Shown piece after piece: positions 50,474 to 58,727 of a DNA stretch of 64,000 bases. Origin of the DNA: Virgibacillus necropolis. Lineage in GTDB: Bacteria > Bacillota > Bacilli > Bacillales > Amphibacillaceae. Location: assembly GCF_002224365.1 (NCBI RefSeq), contig NZ_CP022437.1, positions 2,232,001-2,296,000 on the forward strand, in the 5' to 3' direction. A program made the position numbers and the translations under genes. The stretch's first letter is position 1; each line of letters begins with the position of its first letter. The notes under the pieces were generated by a model, which ran no database searches, was not told the origin of the DNA, and saw nothing but the letters and a program-made list of their open reading frames with translations.

Positions 50474-52019
50474 AGTAATAGATTCAAACTTAGTTCTAGA
50501 AGATAAATTAAAAGATCATTTTGGTTTTACAACATTTCGAACTGGTCAAAAGGAAATTATAAGAGACGTTATGCGAGGGAAAGATGTGTTAGGAATCCTT
50601 CCAACAGGAATGGGGAAATCGCTTTGTTATCAATTACCTGCGAAGCTTCTAAGAGGGACAACCATTGTCATTTCACCATTAATTTCCCTAATGATGGATC
50701 AAGTAAAGCAGCTTAAAGCTTCTAATTTTAAAGAGGTAATTGCATTAAATAGTTTTATCAATCCAGTAGAACGGAAAGCGCTTTACCAGCATTTAGAAGA
50801 TTACAAATTGATATATGTCTCACCAGAATTAATACAGCAAAATGAATTGCTTGACCGCTTAAAACAATTAAGTATAAATTTATTAGTCATTGATGAAGCG
50901 CATTGCATCTCACAGTGGGGTCATGACTTTCGGCCGGATTATTTACGGTTAAGTAATATTGTGTTTGAACTGAACAATCCACCGATTCTTGCATTAAGTG
51001 CTACAGCTACTAAGGCAATACAACTTGATATTAAAAAGGTTTTAAAAAGCCCGAATATGGTTGATCATATTTATCCTATGGATCGCGAGAATATTATTTT
51101 TTCAATAGAAAAAGTTGCAAATGACAGCGAGAAAAACGAAAAGATAAAAAAATTGTTTGACCGTATTCGTGTACCAACAATTATTTACTTTTCAAGCAGG
51201 ATAGCCACTGAACAATTAACAAGTTTTTTATTGAAAGAACATCCGTCACTAAGAGTAGCTTTTTACCATGGTGGGATGGAGACTATCGATCGTATTTCAG
51301 TACAACAGCAATTTATGAATAATCAATTGGACGTTATCTGTTGCACAAGTGCATTTGGCATGGGGATTAATAAAAAAGATATCCGTTTCATTATTCATTA
51401 TCATTTACCTCTTCAGTTGGAATCATTTATTCAGGAGATAGGTAGAGCTGGGCGGGATGGAAAAGAGAGTGTCAGCCTTTTACTTTATTCTGATCATGAT
51501 TATTATCTACCAGCTAACCTAATGAAAAAAGAACTTCCAACAGAAGATGATCTTAGATTTGTATTTCAGCAACTAAATAGTTTATACAAACAAAAAAAAC
51601 AACTACCACACAAAATTGAACAGATGGAACAAATTTTTCATCTAAGTGAAATTCAATGGAGATTTTTACACTACCAATTTGAAAACCATGGTATGATAAA
51701 AAGAAATATGATTGTGTATAAAAGGGAAAAATGGAAGCATGCATATCACGCGATTCACCAGTTTATTGATGAGCGTCTAATTCTTAAAGAACAAAAATTA
51801 CGTGAGATGATAGCTTGGATTGAGACGGAAAGTTGTTTGCGGGAACAATTATATAAGGGATTTCAATCAAATTATACGTTACCACTTCATTCATGTTGCA
51901 GCAATTGTGGATTTAATCTAGCAAACTGGGAAATAGAACAACAAGAAGTAGAGCAAAGCTATCACAATTGGGAAGAAAAGTTACAGGCTCTTTTTACAAC
52001 CGGAGGAAAGAATGCGTAA
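50466..52019 (+). CDS. recS: RecQ-family ATP-dependent DNA helicase RecS
   Basis: 517 residues from ATG 50466 (AGGTGA 6 bases upstream). Helicase motifs are FRTGQKEIIRDV (motif 0), PTGMGKSLCYQLP (Walker A), LLVIDEAHCISQWGHDFRPD (DEAH with the RecQ aromatic loop), ALSATAT (III), IYFSSRIATEQL (IV), CTSAFGMGINKKDIRFIIH (V) and QEIGRAGRDG (VI). A C-terminal cysteine pair (CCSNCG) is a remnant zinc site. There is no HRDC domain, as in B. subtilis RecS. It unwinds recombination and fork intermediates. It sits in the ypbB-recS-ypbD operon with overlapping ends. Confidence 0.93.
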   Translation: MNKVIDSNLVLEDKLKDHFGFTTFRTGQKEIIRDVMRGKDVLGILPTGMGKSLCYQLPAKLLRGTTIVISPLISLMMDQVKQLKASNFKEVIALNSFINPVERKALYQHLEDYKLIYVSPELIQQNELLDRLKQLSINLLVIDEAHCISQWGHDFRPDYLRLSNIVFELNNPPILALSATATKAIQLDIKKVLKSPNMVDHIYPMDRENIIFSIEKVANDSEKNEKIKKLFDRIRVPTIIYFSSRIATEQLTSFLLKEHPSLRVAFYHGGMETIDRISVQQQFMNNQLDVICCTSAFGMGINKKDIRFIIHYHLPLQLESFIQEIGRAGRDGKESVSLLLYSDHDYYLPANLMKKELPTEDDLRFVFQQLNSLYKQKKQLPHKIEQMEQIFHLSEIQWRFLHYQFENHGMIKRNMIVYKREKWKHAYHAIHQFIDERLILKEQKLREMIAWIETESCLREQLYKGFQSNYTLPLHSCCSNCGFNLANWEIEQQEVEQSYHNWEEKLQALFTTGGKNA

Positions 52020-52599
52020 ACAACGTGATATCATAAAACAATTAACTGATCGCGAACTTAATGTTCAATTAATCATATCGCAATTTTCACTTGTATTTCT
52101 TAGTATAATTTTAAGTTACATTTTATTTGACTCTTTCGTTGATTGGTTGAACTACTTTAAACTATCTTATTACGATATTGTATATTATGGAGCAGCTTCT
52201 GGTTTACTAATTGTGATAATAGATTTAGTTTTTATGTATATTTTTCCTAAGAAATATTATGATGATGGTGGGATAAATCAAAGAATATTTCGTGATCGTT
52301 CTGTTGGAGGGATTTTTCTTTTAGCTCTTCTGGTTGCTATTGCTGAAGAATTATTGTTCCGGGGAGTTATACAAACGACATTTGGATACCTAGTTGCTAG
52401 TATCGTATTTGCTTTAATCCATTTTCGATATTTGAAGAAGCCTGTTTTATTTGTATCTATTTTGTTTGTGAGCTTTTATATTGGATACATCTTTGTACTT
52501 ACTGAAAACTTACTTGTAACAATAATGGCTCATTTTATTATTGATTTTACTTTAGGTTTAGTAATTCGTTTTCAAAAAAGAGGTGCTAATAATGAGTGA
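52012..52599 (+). CDS. ypbD: CPBP intramembrane metalloprotease YpbD
   Basis: A 195-residue membrane protein of the CAAX-protease/bacteriocin-processing (CPBP/Abi) family. Motif 1 is VAIAEELLFRGVIQT (paired glutamates and R), motif 2 ALIHFRY, and motif 3 IMAHFIIDFTLG supplies the last histidine. Family members cleave within or near membranes; the B. subtilis substrate is unknown. It overlaps recS by 8 bases and the next gene by 8, so it is translated in series. Confidence 0.9.
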   Translation: MRKQRDIIKQLTDRELNVQLIISQFSLVFLSIILSYILFDSFVDWLNYFKLSYYDIVYYGAASGLLIVIIDLVFMYIFPKKYYDDGGINQRIFRDRSVGGIFLLALLVAIAEELLFRGVIQTTFGYLVASIVFALIHFRYLKKPVLFVSILFVSFYIGYIFVLTENLLVTIMAHFIIDFTLGLVIRFQKRGANNE

Positions 52600-52939
52600 T
52601 AAAAACACTGAACGTGATGACCAGGCTAATGAACTCAGGAAATTATTTAATGAAGTTCAAGGGCAGGGGAAAGAAACCAGTGAATTACCTAAACAAGAAA
52701 ATACTGATGACCACAATAGTGTGTTTACCTTTGAAAATAGTTCAACTGAGATTGATGAATCCGTTCGTAAAATAGATATTTTGAATCTTCCACCACGAAG
52801 GGAGGTTCATGGCAGTAATAAGAAGCGAGCGAGGATGAAAATTAGTCGTCCTTTTGCCCGGTTCAGTGTTGTTATTTTAATTATATTTGCCATTATTGTT
52901 TCTGCATATTATGTGTGGGGCAATGAGCTTATAAAGTGA
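52592..52939 (+). CDS. Tail-anchored hypothetical protein downstream of ypbD
   Basis: 115 residues from ATG 52592 (AGAGGTG upstream). Residues 1-80 are charged and probably disordered (KNTERDDQANELRKLFNEVQ, ...KIDILNLPPRREVHGSNKKR ARMK, split here). A single C-terminal helix follows (FSVVILIIFAIIVSAYYVWG), so it is tail-anchored with the N-terminus in the cytoplasm. In position it resembles the N-terminal half of B. subtilis YpbE, but the LysM domain outside the membrane is missing. Function unknown. Its stop codon lies inside the start of a family E repeat. Confidence 0.65.
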   Translation: MSDKNTERDDQANELRKLFNEVQGQGKETSELPKQENTDDHNSVFTFENSSTEIDESVRKIDILNLPPRREVHGSNKKRARMKISRPFARFSVVILIIFAIIVSAYYVWGNELIK

Positions 52940-53090
52940 AACTTCATTCAGTGTTGGTTTACTTCTTTCCCCGTTGAATGTTAGTTGAACCAACCCTAGC
53001 TTGTAAGGGCAGTTATCCCCCACCTAAAATTCCCGGTCTAATCTCAATTGGTGCGCCATGAGGTTATACTGCTCGTCAAAAAATTGCCAA
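52936..53090. repeat. Family E intergenic repeat, full copy
   Basis: Begins GTGAAACTTCATTCAGTG at the stop codon of the preceding gene. Two nested pairings are possible (CATTCA/TGAATG and GTTGGTT/GAACCAAC), followed by a C-rich block and a final ATACTGCTCGTCAAAAA. The inverted copy is at 36474-36617 and a deleted copy at 33469-33512. No gene. Confidence 0.65.
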
Positions 53091-53100
53091 TAAATTATTG

Positions 53101-53133
53101 AAAGAGTGCCACTGTTGCTCAGTGGCACTCTTT
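53101..53133. terminator. Bidirectional terminator between ypbD operon and cotJC
   Basis: AAAGAGTGCCACTG and CAGTGGCACTCTTT form a perfect 14-bp stem around TTGCT, between converging genes. Confidence 0.85.
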
Positions 53134-53137
53134 ACAA

Positions 53138-53707
53138 CTAAAATATTTTTTTCTTATCACGTTCCTCCTTTAGTATTTCGACTGCTTCTCTAAACCGCAT
53201 TGAATGAACCACTTCACGTTCTCGTAAATAACTTAGACTGTCGTTTAAATCCGGATCATCACTCATATTGATGATCCACTGATAAGTTGCTCGCGCTTTT
53301 TCCTCAGCTGCGATATCCTCATATAAATCAGCAATTGGATCACCTTTTGCTTGAATATATGTTGCTGTCCAAGGAGCTCCCGCAGCGTTTTGATAATAAA
53401 GTGCTTTGCCATGGTTCGCATAATGCGCTGCAAGTCCTGCTTCTTCAATCTGTTCTGGTGTGGCATCTTTCATAAGTTTATAGATCATGGTAGCAATCAT
53501 CTCAAGATGTGCAAATTCTTCCGTTCCAATATCGTTTAACAAACCAACAACTTTATCTGGAATAGTATAACGTTGGTTCAAGTAACGTAATGCAGCAGAC
53601 AACTCTCCATCAGCACCACCATATTGTTCCATTAAATATTTAGCTAAACGTGGATTACATTCACTTACTTTTACTGGGTATTGCAACTTTTTTTCATAAT
53701 ACCACAC
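53138..53707 (-). CDS. cotJC: Spore coat protein CotJC, manganese catalase family
   Basis: A 189-residue Mn-catalase-fold protein. Metal-ligand glutamates and histidines of a four-helix bundle are visible in GGADGELSAALRYLNQRYTI, IGTEEFAHLEMIATMIYKLM, LYEDIAAEEKARATYQWIIN and LREREVVHSMRFREAVEILK. It belongs to the spore coat complex with CotJA and CotJB and may protect against peroxide. The size equals B. subtilis CotJC. GGAGGGG precedes the ATG, and it is the last gene of the operon. Confidence 0.94.
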   Translation of the reverse strand: MWYYEKKLQYPVKVSECNPRLAKYLMEQYGGADGELSAALRYLNQRYTIPDKVVGLLNDIGTEEFAHLEMIATMIYKLMKDATPEQIEEAGLAAHYANHGKALYYQNAAGAPWTATYIQAKGDPIADLYEDIAAEEKARATYQWIINMSDDPDLNDSLSYLREREVVHSMRFREAVEILKEERDKKKIF

Positions 53708-53749
53708 GAAAATTCCCCTCCTGTTCTGTTGATATAAAATAAAATGTCG

Positions 53750-54013
53750 TTAAACCTGCCAGGGCCAAGGGGTATTATCCCAATCCCAAGGATAATTGGA
53801 ATAGCTTCTTCCAAAGTTCATGAGTGGACCGAACTTTTTTTCAAAAGCAATTTTTAATTGTTTACTTTTTTTAACATTTAAATTGAACTGTTCAATTGCG
53901 TCGTAATCATGATTATGTGTGTCCAAGTACAAGTTCAATTCAACCAATACAAGATCAACCTCTTGAATTTCTTCAAGCAACTGATAATATTCAGGTGGCA
54001 CAGTTTTATTCAT
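53750..54013 (-). CDS. cotJB: Spore coat protein CotJB
   Basis: 87 residues (B. subtilis length) from ATG 54013 with GAGGTGA upstream; the longer frame from 54034 lacks a site. The helical segment YYQLLEEIQEVDLVLVELNL then YLDTHNHDYDAIEQFN and the terminal FGRSYSNYPWDWDNTPWPWQ are typical. CotJB is needed for assembly of CotJA and CotJC into the coat. It overlaps cotJA by 8 bases. Confidence 0.93.
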   Translation of the reverse strand: MNKTVPPEYYQLLEEIQEVDLVLVELNLYLDTHNHDYDAIEQFNLNVKKSKQLKIAFEKKFGPLMNFGRSYSNYPWDWDNTPWPWQV

Positions 54014-54251
54014 TTGCATCACCTCTTTTTCCAAAATGCGGATCTGGATATGGACTATCTAAAGCTGGCCACAATGTACCACGAAATAAAGCAGTCTCTT
54101 GATCATATTGTGGTAATCCTTTAGGTTGAAAGGTAATATATAGTTGTGGAGGTGTCGGATAATTTTTAACCTTTATCGGTGGGCATGGATCATATGGACT
54201 AATGTATGGCTCCCAATATTTAAATTGTGTAAATTCACAAATTTCCTTCAT
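54006..54251 (-). CDS. cotJA: Spore coat associated protein CotJA
   Basis: 81 residues, rich in proline and tyrosine: WEPYISPYDPCPPIKVKNYP, TPPQLYITFQPKGLPQYDQE, TALFRGTLWPALDSPYPDPH. The middle PPQLY(I/V).FQP.GLPQ.. segment is the family hallmark. It opens the cotJABC operon, which the mother cell expresses under sigma-E; a plausible sigma-E -10 lies upstream. AAAGGAGA stands 5 bases before the ATG. The operon is inserted between ypbD and ypbG, whereas in B. subtilis it is elsewhere on the chromosome. Confidence 0.94.
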   Translation of the reverse strand: MKEICEFTQFKYWEPYISPYDPCPPIKVKNYPTPPQLYITFQPKGLPQYDQETALFRGTLWPALDSPYPDPHFGKRGDANE

Positions 54252-54289
54252 GAGGATCTCCTTTCGTAATGTTATTTACGATCTATTCA

Positions 54290-54297
54290 TTTGTATG
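54290..54297 (-). promoter_or_regulatory. Candidate sigma-E -10 element for cotJABC
   Basis: On the minus strand CATACAAA is one base from the sigma-E -10 consensus CATACAAT, 38 bases before the cotJA start. The -35 region (GAATAGG) is a weak match. Confidence 0.4.
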
Positions 54298-54372
54298 ATT
54301 GTATAATTTGTCCTATTCTGTAACTTACATAATTTATTTTCCAAGTATGAAACAAGAGAGGATAACAGATAA

Positions 54373-55146
54373 ATGATATATCTTTTGATTTTAGCAATTT
54401 GTGGAGTACTGGTACTCATTTATATGGTATATTTAGCCCATCATGATACAATAGATTATCAAACTGTTACGGATGAGAAAATTCCCTCTGGATTTGATCT
54501 TTATCGAATTTTTTTCATTTCGGATATACATCGTAGAAAGTTAAATAAAACAACGCTAAATAAAGTTGACAAAGATATTGACCTTATCATAATTGGCGGG
54601 GATCTGAAGGAAAAGGGTGTACCATTTGAAAGGGTAAAACGAAATTTGGAATTATTAAAAAAGTGGAACAAACCATTGTATTTTATTTGGGGTAATAACG
54701 ACTATGAAGAAAAGCCTGACGTATTATATCAGTTACTACTAAAGAAAAATGTAACTATATTAGCAAATAAAACGGAACGGATTGTTTCAGATAATGGAGA
54801 CACCCTTAACTTGGTTGGGCTCGATTGTTGTAAATACAAAGAGGCGCGTTTTGATTTAGCAATGAAAGATGTTGACAATAGTTATACGGTAGTGATAACA
54901 CATGCTCCAAGTGCATTTTACGATATGTCCGATGCTGAAAAAGAAGGGGTTCACCTGGTTTTGGCTGGACATACACACGGGGGACAAATACGGTTATTTG
55001 GTTATGGCTTATATGAAAGTGGGAGTTTTAAAAAGGAAGGCAGTACATCTGTATTGGTTAGTGAAGGTTATGGTTATACTAGACTGCCATTTCGATTAGG
55101 AACAAGATCTGAATGTCATATTATAACATTTAAACACCCTCTTTAA
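54373..55146 (+). CDS. ypbG: Metallophosphoesterase YpbG
   Basis: 257 residues: an N-terminal membrane helix (MIYLLILAICGVLVLIYMVY) and a calcineurin-like phosphoesterase domain. Dinuclear metal ligands are in FISDIHRRKL (D-x-H), IIGGDLKEKG, WGNNDYE (GNxD/E), VVITHAPSAF and VLAGHTHGGQIRLF. Size matches B. subtilis YpbG (259). The active site can lie on either side of the membrane. The substrate is unknown; relatives remove phosphate from lipid or nucleotide pyrophosphates. Confidence 0.9.
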   Translation: MIYLLILAICGVLVLIYMVYLAHHDTIDYQTVTDEKIPSGFDLYRIFFISDIHRRKLNKTTLNKVDKDIDLIIIGGDLKEKGVPFERVKRNLELLKKWNKPLYFIWGNNDYEEKPDVLYQLLLKKNVTILANKTERIVSDNGDTLNLVGLDCCKYKEARFDLAMKDVDNSYTVVITHAPSAFYDMSDAEKEGVHLVLAGHTHGGQIRLFGYGLYESGSFKKEGSTSVLVSEGYGYTRLPFRLGTRSECHIITFKHPL

Positions 55147-55263
55147 ACAAAAACCGTAAAGAGTATGTGCAATATACACTTTAGTTGCATATAGTAGTAT
55201 TATAAGTAGTCAAACAAGGTTTCAAAATACAGGTCATATTAGTGTGTGAAGGGGGTTTCTATA

Positions 55264-55842
55264 ATGCGTATTGAACGTGTATCAAATGATCAATTCACCA
55301 TATTTCTAACCTTTGATGATTTAATTGAACGAGGATTCACAACACATGAGCTGTGGAATGATGTTAAAAATGCCGGCAATTTATTTAGTGACATGATGTA
55401 TGAAGCTAGCACTGAGCTTGGCATTGAATTGGAAGGAATGCTCCTTGTACATGTACAACTAATGCAGGCACAAGGAATGCATGTTTATGTAACACAGAAA
55501 ATCGAACACACCGATTGGGATGAGGATTTTATTGAAATGAAAGTTACATTAGATGAAAGTAAAGAATTAATATTTTCTTTTCAGGAATTTGAGGACTTAA
55601 TTCAAGTTTCCACTTATCTGGCTAATATTTCGATTACAGGTGGAAAGGTATATTATATGAATGATCGTTATTATATTTTATTACAAGACGCGGAATTAAA
55701 TATGTCGCATAAAGAAAATGTCATTGCAATTTTGTCTGAGTTTTCCTCACCTAGTATTGTGACATCCGCAAGATTAAATGAATATGGAAAAGTAATCATG
55801 GAAAGTAATGCAATAAACCAAATAATCGCCAATTTTCATTAA
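55264..55842 (+). CDS. mecB: Adaptor protein MecB (YpbH), MecA paralogue
   Basis: 192 residues from ATG 55264 (GGGGGT 8 bases upstream). The N-terminal substrate-binding domain reads MRIERVSNDQFTIFLTFDDL then IERGFTTHELWND. An acidic linker precedes the C-terminal ClpC-binding domain (FEDLIQVSTYLANISITGGK VYYMNDRYYILLQ, split here). MecA/MecB proteins deliver substrates to ClpCP. The tail and the neighbours ypbG and gudB identify it as the YpbH paralogue. An imperfect hairpin (GCCAATTTTCA...TGAAAATGGC) ends the unit. Confidence 0.9.
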   Translation: MRIERVSNDQFTIFLTFDDLIERGFTTHELWNDVKNAGNLFSDMMYEASTELGIELEGMLLVHVQLMQAQGMHVYVTQKIEHTDWDEDFIEMKVTLDESKELIFSFQEFEDLIQVSTYLANISITGGKVYYMNDRYYILLQDAELNMSHKENVIAILSEFSSPSIVTSARLNEYGKVIMESNAINQIIANFH

Positions 55843-55943
55843 CTGAAAATGGCTATAAATGACTTCATAACACTATTTAATTTGTAAAAGTTGATATCGT
55901 TCTCCATTATAAAAAATTATTGGGGAAAAAGGCCTTTCTTTTA

Positions 55944-55971
55944 TTGCATATTTATGGTGAAAGTGTATACT
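55944..55971 (+). promoter_or_regulatory. Candidate sigma-A promoter of gudB
   Basis: TTGCAT (55944-55949), a 16-base spacer and TATACT (55966-55971), 56 bases before the start codon. An AGGAGGT ribosome site follows at 56014-56020. Confidence 0.6.
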
Positions 55972-56026
55972 AATCTCTGAGTACAGCTATATATAATATT
56001 GAGTAGATTTACTAGGAGGTAAATTC

Positions 56027-57307
56027 ATGGTAGCCGATAAAGCAGCAGATTCTACTAATGAGCAAAGTAACAAAAATAATGTATTAACTTCAACAAGGAC
56101 TGTTGTAAAAACCGCATTAGAAAAGTTAGGTTATCCTGATGAGGTATTTGAACTTTTAAAAGAACCTATACGAATGATGACCGTTAGAATCCCTGTCCGT
56201 ATGGATGATGGTTCAATGAAAATTTTTACGGGTTATCGCGCTCAGCATAATGATGCTGTTGGTCCGACTAAAGGTGGCATACGTTTCCACCCAAATGTTA
56301 CGGAAACAGAAGTAAAAGCGCTTTCTATTTGGATGAGTTTAAAAGCTGGTATTGTTGACCTTCCATATGGTGGAGGAAAAGGCGGAATTATATGTGATCC
56401 TCGTGAAATGTCATTTCGTGAATTAGAGGGTGTCAGTCGTGGATATGTGCGGGCAATTAGTCAAATAGTTGGTCCGAACAAAGATATTCCTGCACCAGAT
56501 GTTTTCACCAACTCACAAATTATGGCATGGATGATGGATGAATACAGTAGGATTGATGAATTTAATAGCCCTGGGTTTATTACTGGAAAACCAATTGTTT
56601 TAGGTGGATCACATGGTAGAGAATCTGCAACTGCAAAAGGTGTTACAATTTGTATTGATGAAGCAGCGAAGAAAAAAGGAATTGATGTAAGAGGCGCTAG
56701 AGTGGTTGTTCAAGGATTTGGAAATGCTGGTAGTTTCCTTTCAAAATTCTTGCATGATGCAGGTGCAAAAGTGGTAGGTATTTCAGACGCATATGGCGGG
56801 CTTCATGATCCAGAAGGACTTGATATAGATTATTTATTAGACAGACGTGATAGTTTTGGAACTGTTACTAAATTGTTCGATAATACAATTTCAAATCAGG
56901 AATTGCTTGAATTAGACTGTGATATTTTAGTTCCTGCTGCGGTAGAGAATCAAATTACAGAAGAAAATGCACATAAAATTAAAGCAAGTATTGTAGTTGA
57001 AGCTGCGAACGGCCCAACTACATTAGAAGCTACAAAAATTCTTTCTGATCGTGGCATTTTACTTGTTCCTGATGTTCTTGCATCAGCTGGTGGTGTTACC
57101 GTATCTTATTTCGAATGGGTACAAAATAATCAAGGATATTATTGGGAAGAAGAAGAAATAGAAGAAAAACTTAACAAGATTATGGTAAAAGCATTTAATT
57201 CAATCTATAATACAGCTGAAACACGACGCGTTGATATGCGTTTAGCCGCGTATATGATTGGTGTAAGAAAAATGGCTGAAGCCTCACGCTTCCGTGGTTG
57301 GGTCTAA
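56027..57307 (+). CDS. gudB: NAD-specific glutamate dehydrogenase
   Basis: A 426-residue hexameric enzyme converting glutamate to 2-oxoglutarate and ammonia. The substrate lysines lie in KGGIRFHPNV and SLKAGIVDLPYGGGKGGIIC. The catalytic aspartate is in IPAPDVFTNSQIMAWM, and the NAD-binding Rossmann motif is VVVQGFGNAGSFLSKFL. Position between mecB and ypdA matches gudB rather than rocG. The region of the B. subtilis gudB 9-bp duplication shows no such insertion (YVRAISQIVGPNKDIPAPDV is regular), so an active enzyme is expected. Its TAA lies in a direct repeat. Confidence 0.94.
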   Translation: MVADKAADSTNEQSNKNNVLTSTRTVVKTALEKLGYPDEVFELLKEPIRMMTVRIPVRMDDGSMKIFTGYRAQHNDAVGPTKGGIRFHPNVTETEVKALSIWMSLKAGIVDLPYGGGKGGIICDPREMSFRELEGVSRGYVRAISQIVGPNKDIPAPDVFTNSQIMAWMMDEYSRIDEFNSPGFITGKPIVLGGSHGRESATAKGVTICIDEAAKKKGIDVRGARVVVQGFGNAGSFLSKFLHDAGAKVVGISDAYGGLHDPEGLDIDYLLDRRDSFGTVTKLFDNTISNQELLELDCDILVPAAVENQITEENAHKIKASIVVEAANGPTTLEATKILSDRGILLVPDVLASAGGVTVSYFEWVQNNQGYYWEEEEIEEKLNKIMVKAFNSIYNTAETRRVDMRLAAYMIGVRKMAEASRFRGWV

Positions 57308-57518
57308 AAACAGAAAGTGCAAGCGACTGTTCAGAAGCGGACGCATAAGCAAGGAACCGAAGAACGCGGTAAATGAAGTTCGACTAAGGTCGGCCACGTC
57401 CTGTGGCAACGTCGAACTACCCTACATCGTGTAGGGCAAGCGTTCGTAGTGTTCATTGCTTATGACGGCAGCTTCTAGGAGCTGGAACTAGACTAAAAAC
57501 AGAAAGTGCAAGCGACTG
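57304..57518. repeat. Family C repeat flanked by a 26-bp direct repeat
   Basis: CTAAAAACAGAAAGTGCAAG followed by CGACTG occurs at 57304-57329 and again at 57493-57518. Between them is a family C body with GTTCGACTAAGGTCGGCC, the CACGTCCTGTGGCAACGTCG module shared with family B, and a CTACCCTACATCGTGTAGGG stem. The first copy contains the gudB stop codon. Confidence 0.7.
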
Positions 57519-57556
57519 GTAAGAAACTGGTCTATAAAAAAACCAAAATTAATGAC

Positions 57557-57596
57557 GAAAAAACTCTTATCATGTATAGTTAGATAAGGGTTTTTT
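57557..57596 (+). terminator. Intrinsic terminator before ypdA
   Basis: GAAAAAACTCTTATC pairs with GATAAGGGTTTTTTC around ATGTATAGTTA, ending the gudB transcript after the repeat. Confidence 0.8.
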
Positions 57597-57628
57597 CGTG
57601 TACTTTTTAGAAAAAGGAAGTGTAGTAG

Positions 57629-58606
57629 TTGCAAAAGGAACATATCATTATTGTGGGCGGCGGTCCGTGTGGCATGTCATGTGCTATAGAATTAAAAAAT
57701 AAAAATATAAAAGCCTTAATTATTGAAAAAGAAAACATTGTCAATACCATATACAATTTCCCGACACATCAAATGTTTTTTAGTTCGAGTGAAAAATTAG
57801 AAATAGGAAATGTCGCTTTTATTACGGAAAGACAAAAGCCAGTACGAAACCAAGCATTAGCCTATTATAGGTCAGTAGCTGAGAGACAAAGTTTACGGAT
57901 CAATCCATTTGAAAAAGTACGAAATGTTATAAAAAAAGATCAGTTTTTTTACGTGAACACGGTAACTTCTAACGGTGAGCAAATAAGTTATCGAGCGCAG
58001 AATGTAATCATAGCTACTGGGTACTATGATCAACCGAACTATCTAGGAATTCCAGGGGAAGATCTTGATAAAGTGATGCATTATTTTAAAGAAGCACATC
58101 CATATTTTCAGAAAAATGTTTTGGTAATCGGTGGCAAAAATTCAGCTGTTGATGCAACATTGGAGCTTCATAAAGCTGGTGCGAACGTTACGGTGTTATA
58201 CAGAGGAGAAACATATTCAAAAAGTGTAAAACCCTGGATTTTACCAGAATTTGATGCATTAGTACGTAAGAATAAAGTAAAGATGGAGTTTAATGCAGAA
58301 GTGTTAGAAATAACAAATTCACAAGTTTTCTATGAAACAAATGGTGAAAAAAAATCAATTGCTAATGATTTCGTTTTTGCCATGACAGGATATAAACCTG
58401 ATCATGACTTTTTAAGACAGGTTGGGATAAAAATTGATGAACAGAGTGGACGCCCACAATTTGATGAAGATACGCTTGAAACAAATATTCCAGGTGTTTT
58501 TGTAGCGGGTGTTATTGCAGCTGGATACAATAATAATGAAATTTTCATTGAAAATGGTCGGCTTCATGGGGAGTTAATAGCTAATTCAATTGTAAAAAGG
58601 CATTGA
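57629..58606 (+). CDS. ypdA: Bacilliredoxin (bacillithiol disulfide) reductase YpdA
   Basis: A 325-residue FAD/NADPH oxidoreductase. The FAD-binding GGGPCGMSCAIELK at residues 9-22 has the single conserved cysteine used for bacillithiol reduction, and the NADPH site is VLVIGGKNSAVDATLELHKA. The C-terminal FAD strand reads IPGVFVAGVIAAGYNNNEIF. It regenerates bacillithiol after oxidative stress. The TTG start has AAGGAAGTG about 9 bases upstream and no in-frame alternative fits better. A family A repeat separates it from ansA. Confidence 0.92.
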   Translation: MQKEHIIIVGGGPCGMSCAIELKNKNIKALIIEKENIVNTIYNFPTHQMFFSSSEKLEIGNVAFITERQKPVRNQALAYYRSVAERQSLRINPFEKVRNVIKKDQFFYVNTVTSNGEQISYRAQNVIIATGYYDQPNYLGIPGEDLDKVMHYFKEAHPYFQKNVLVIGGKNSAVDATLELHKAGANVTVLYRGETYSKSVKPWILPEFDALVRKNKVKMEFNAEVLEITNSQVFYETNGEKKSIANDFVFAMTGYKPDHDFLRQVGIKIDEQSGRPQFDEDTLETNIPGVFVAGVIAAGYNNNEIFIENGRLHGELIANSIVKRH

Positions 58607-58618
58607 TTTACATTTTTA

Positions 58619-58707
58619 GCAGTTAAGAAAGTATAAATCCTTTCTTACTGCATAAGTGCAACTAAGGCTTTCGCCATTAAGGCATGGCGATAAGCCAAGT
58701 TTTCTAA
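58619..58707. repeat. Family A intergenic repeat, intact full copy
   Basis: GCAGTTAAGAAAG...CTTTCTTACTGC, then GGCTTTCGCCATTAAGGCAT and GGCGATAAGCC, then AAGTTTTCTAA. This is the best uninterrupted reference for the site invaded by the IS110-family element. It ends 4 bases before the ansA ribosome site. Confidence 0.85.
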
Positions 58708-58727
58708 CAGTAAGGAGGGGATAGTAG

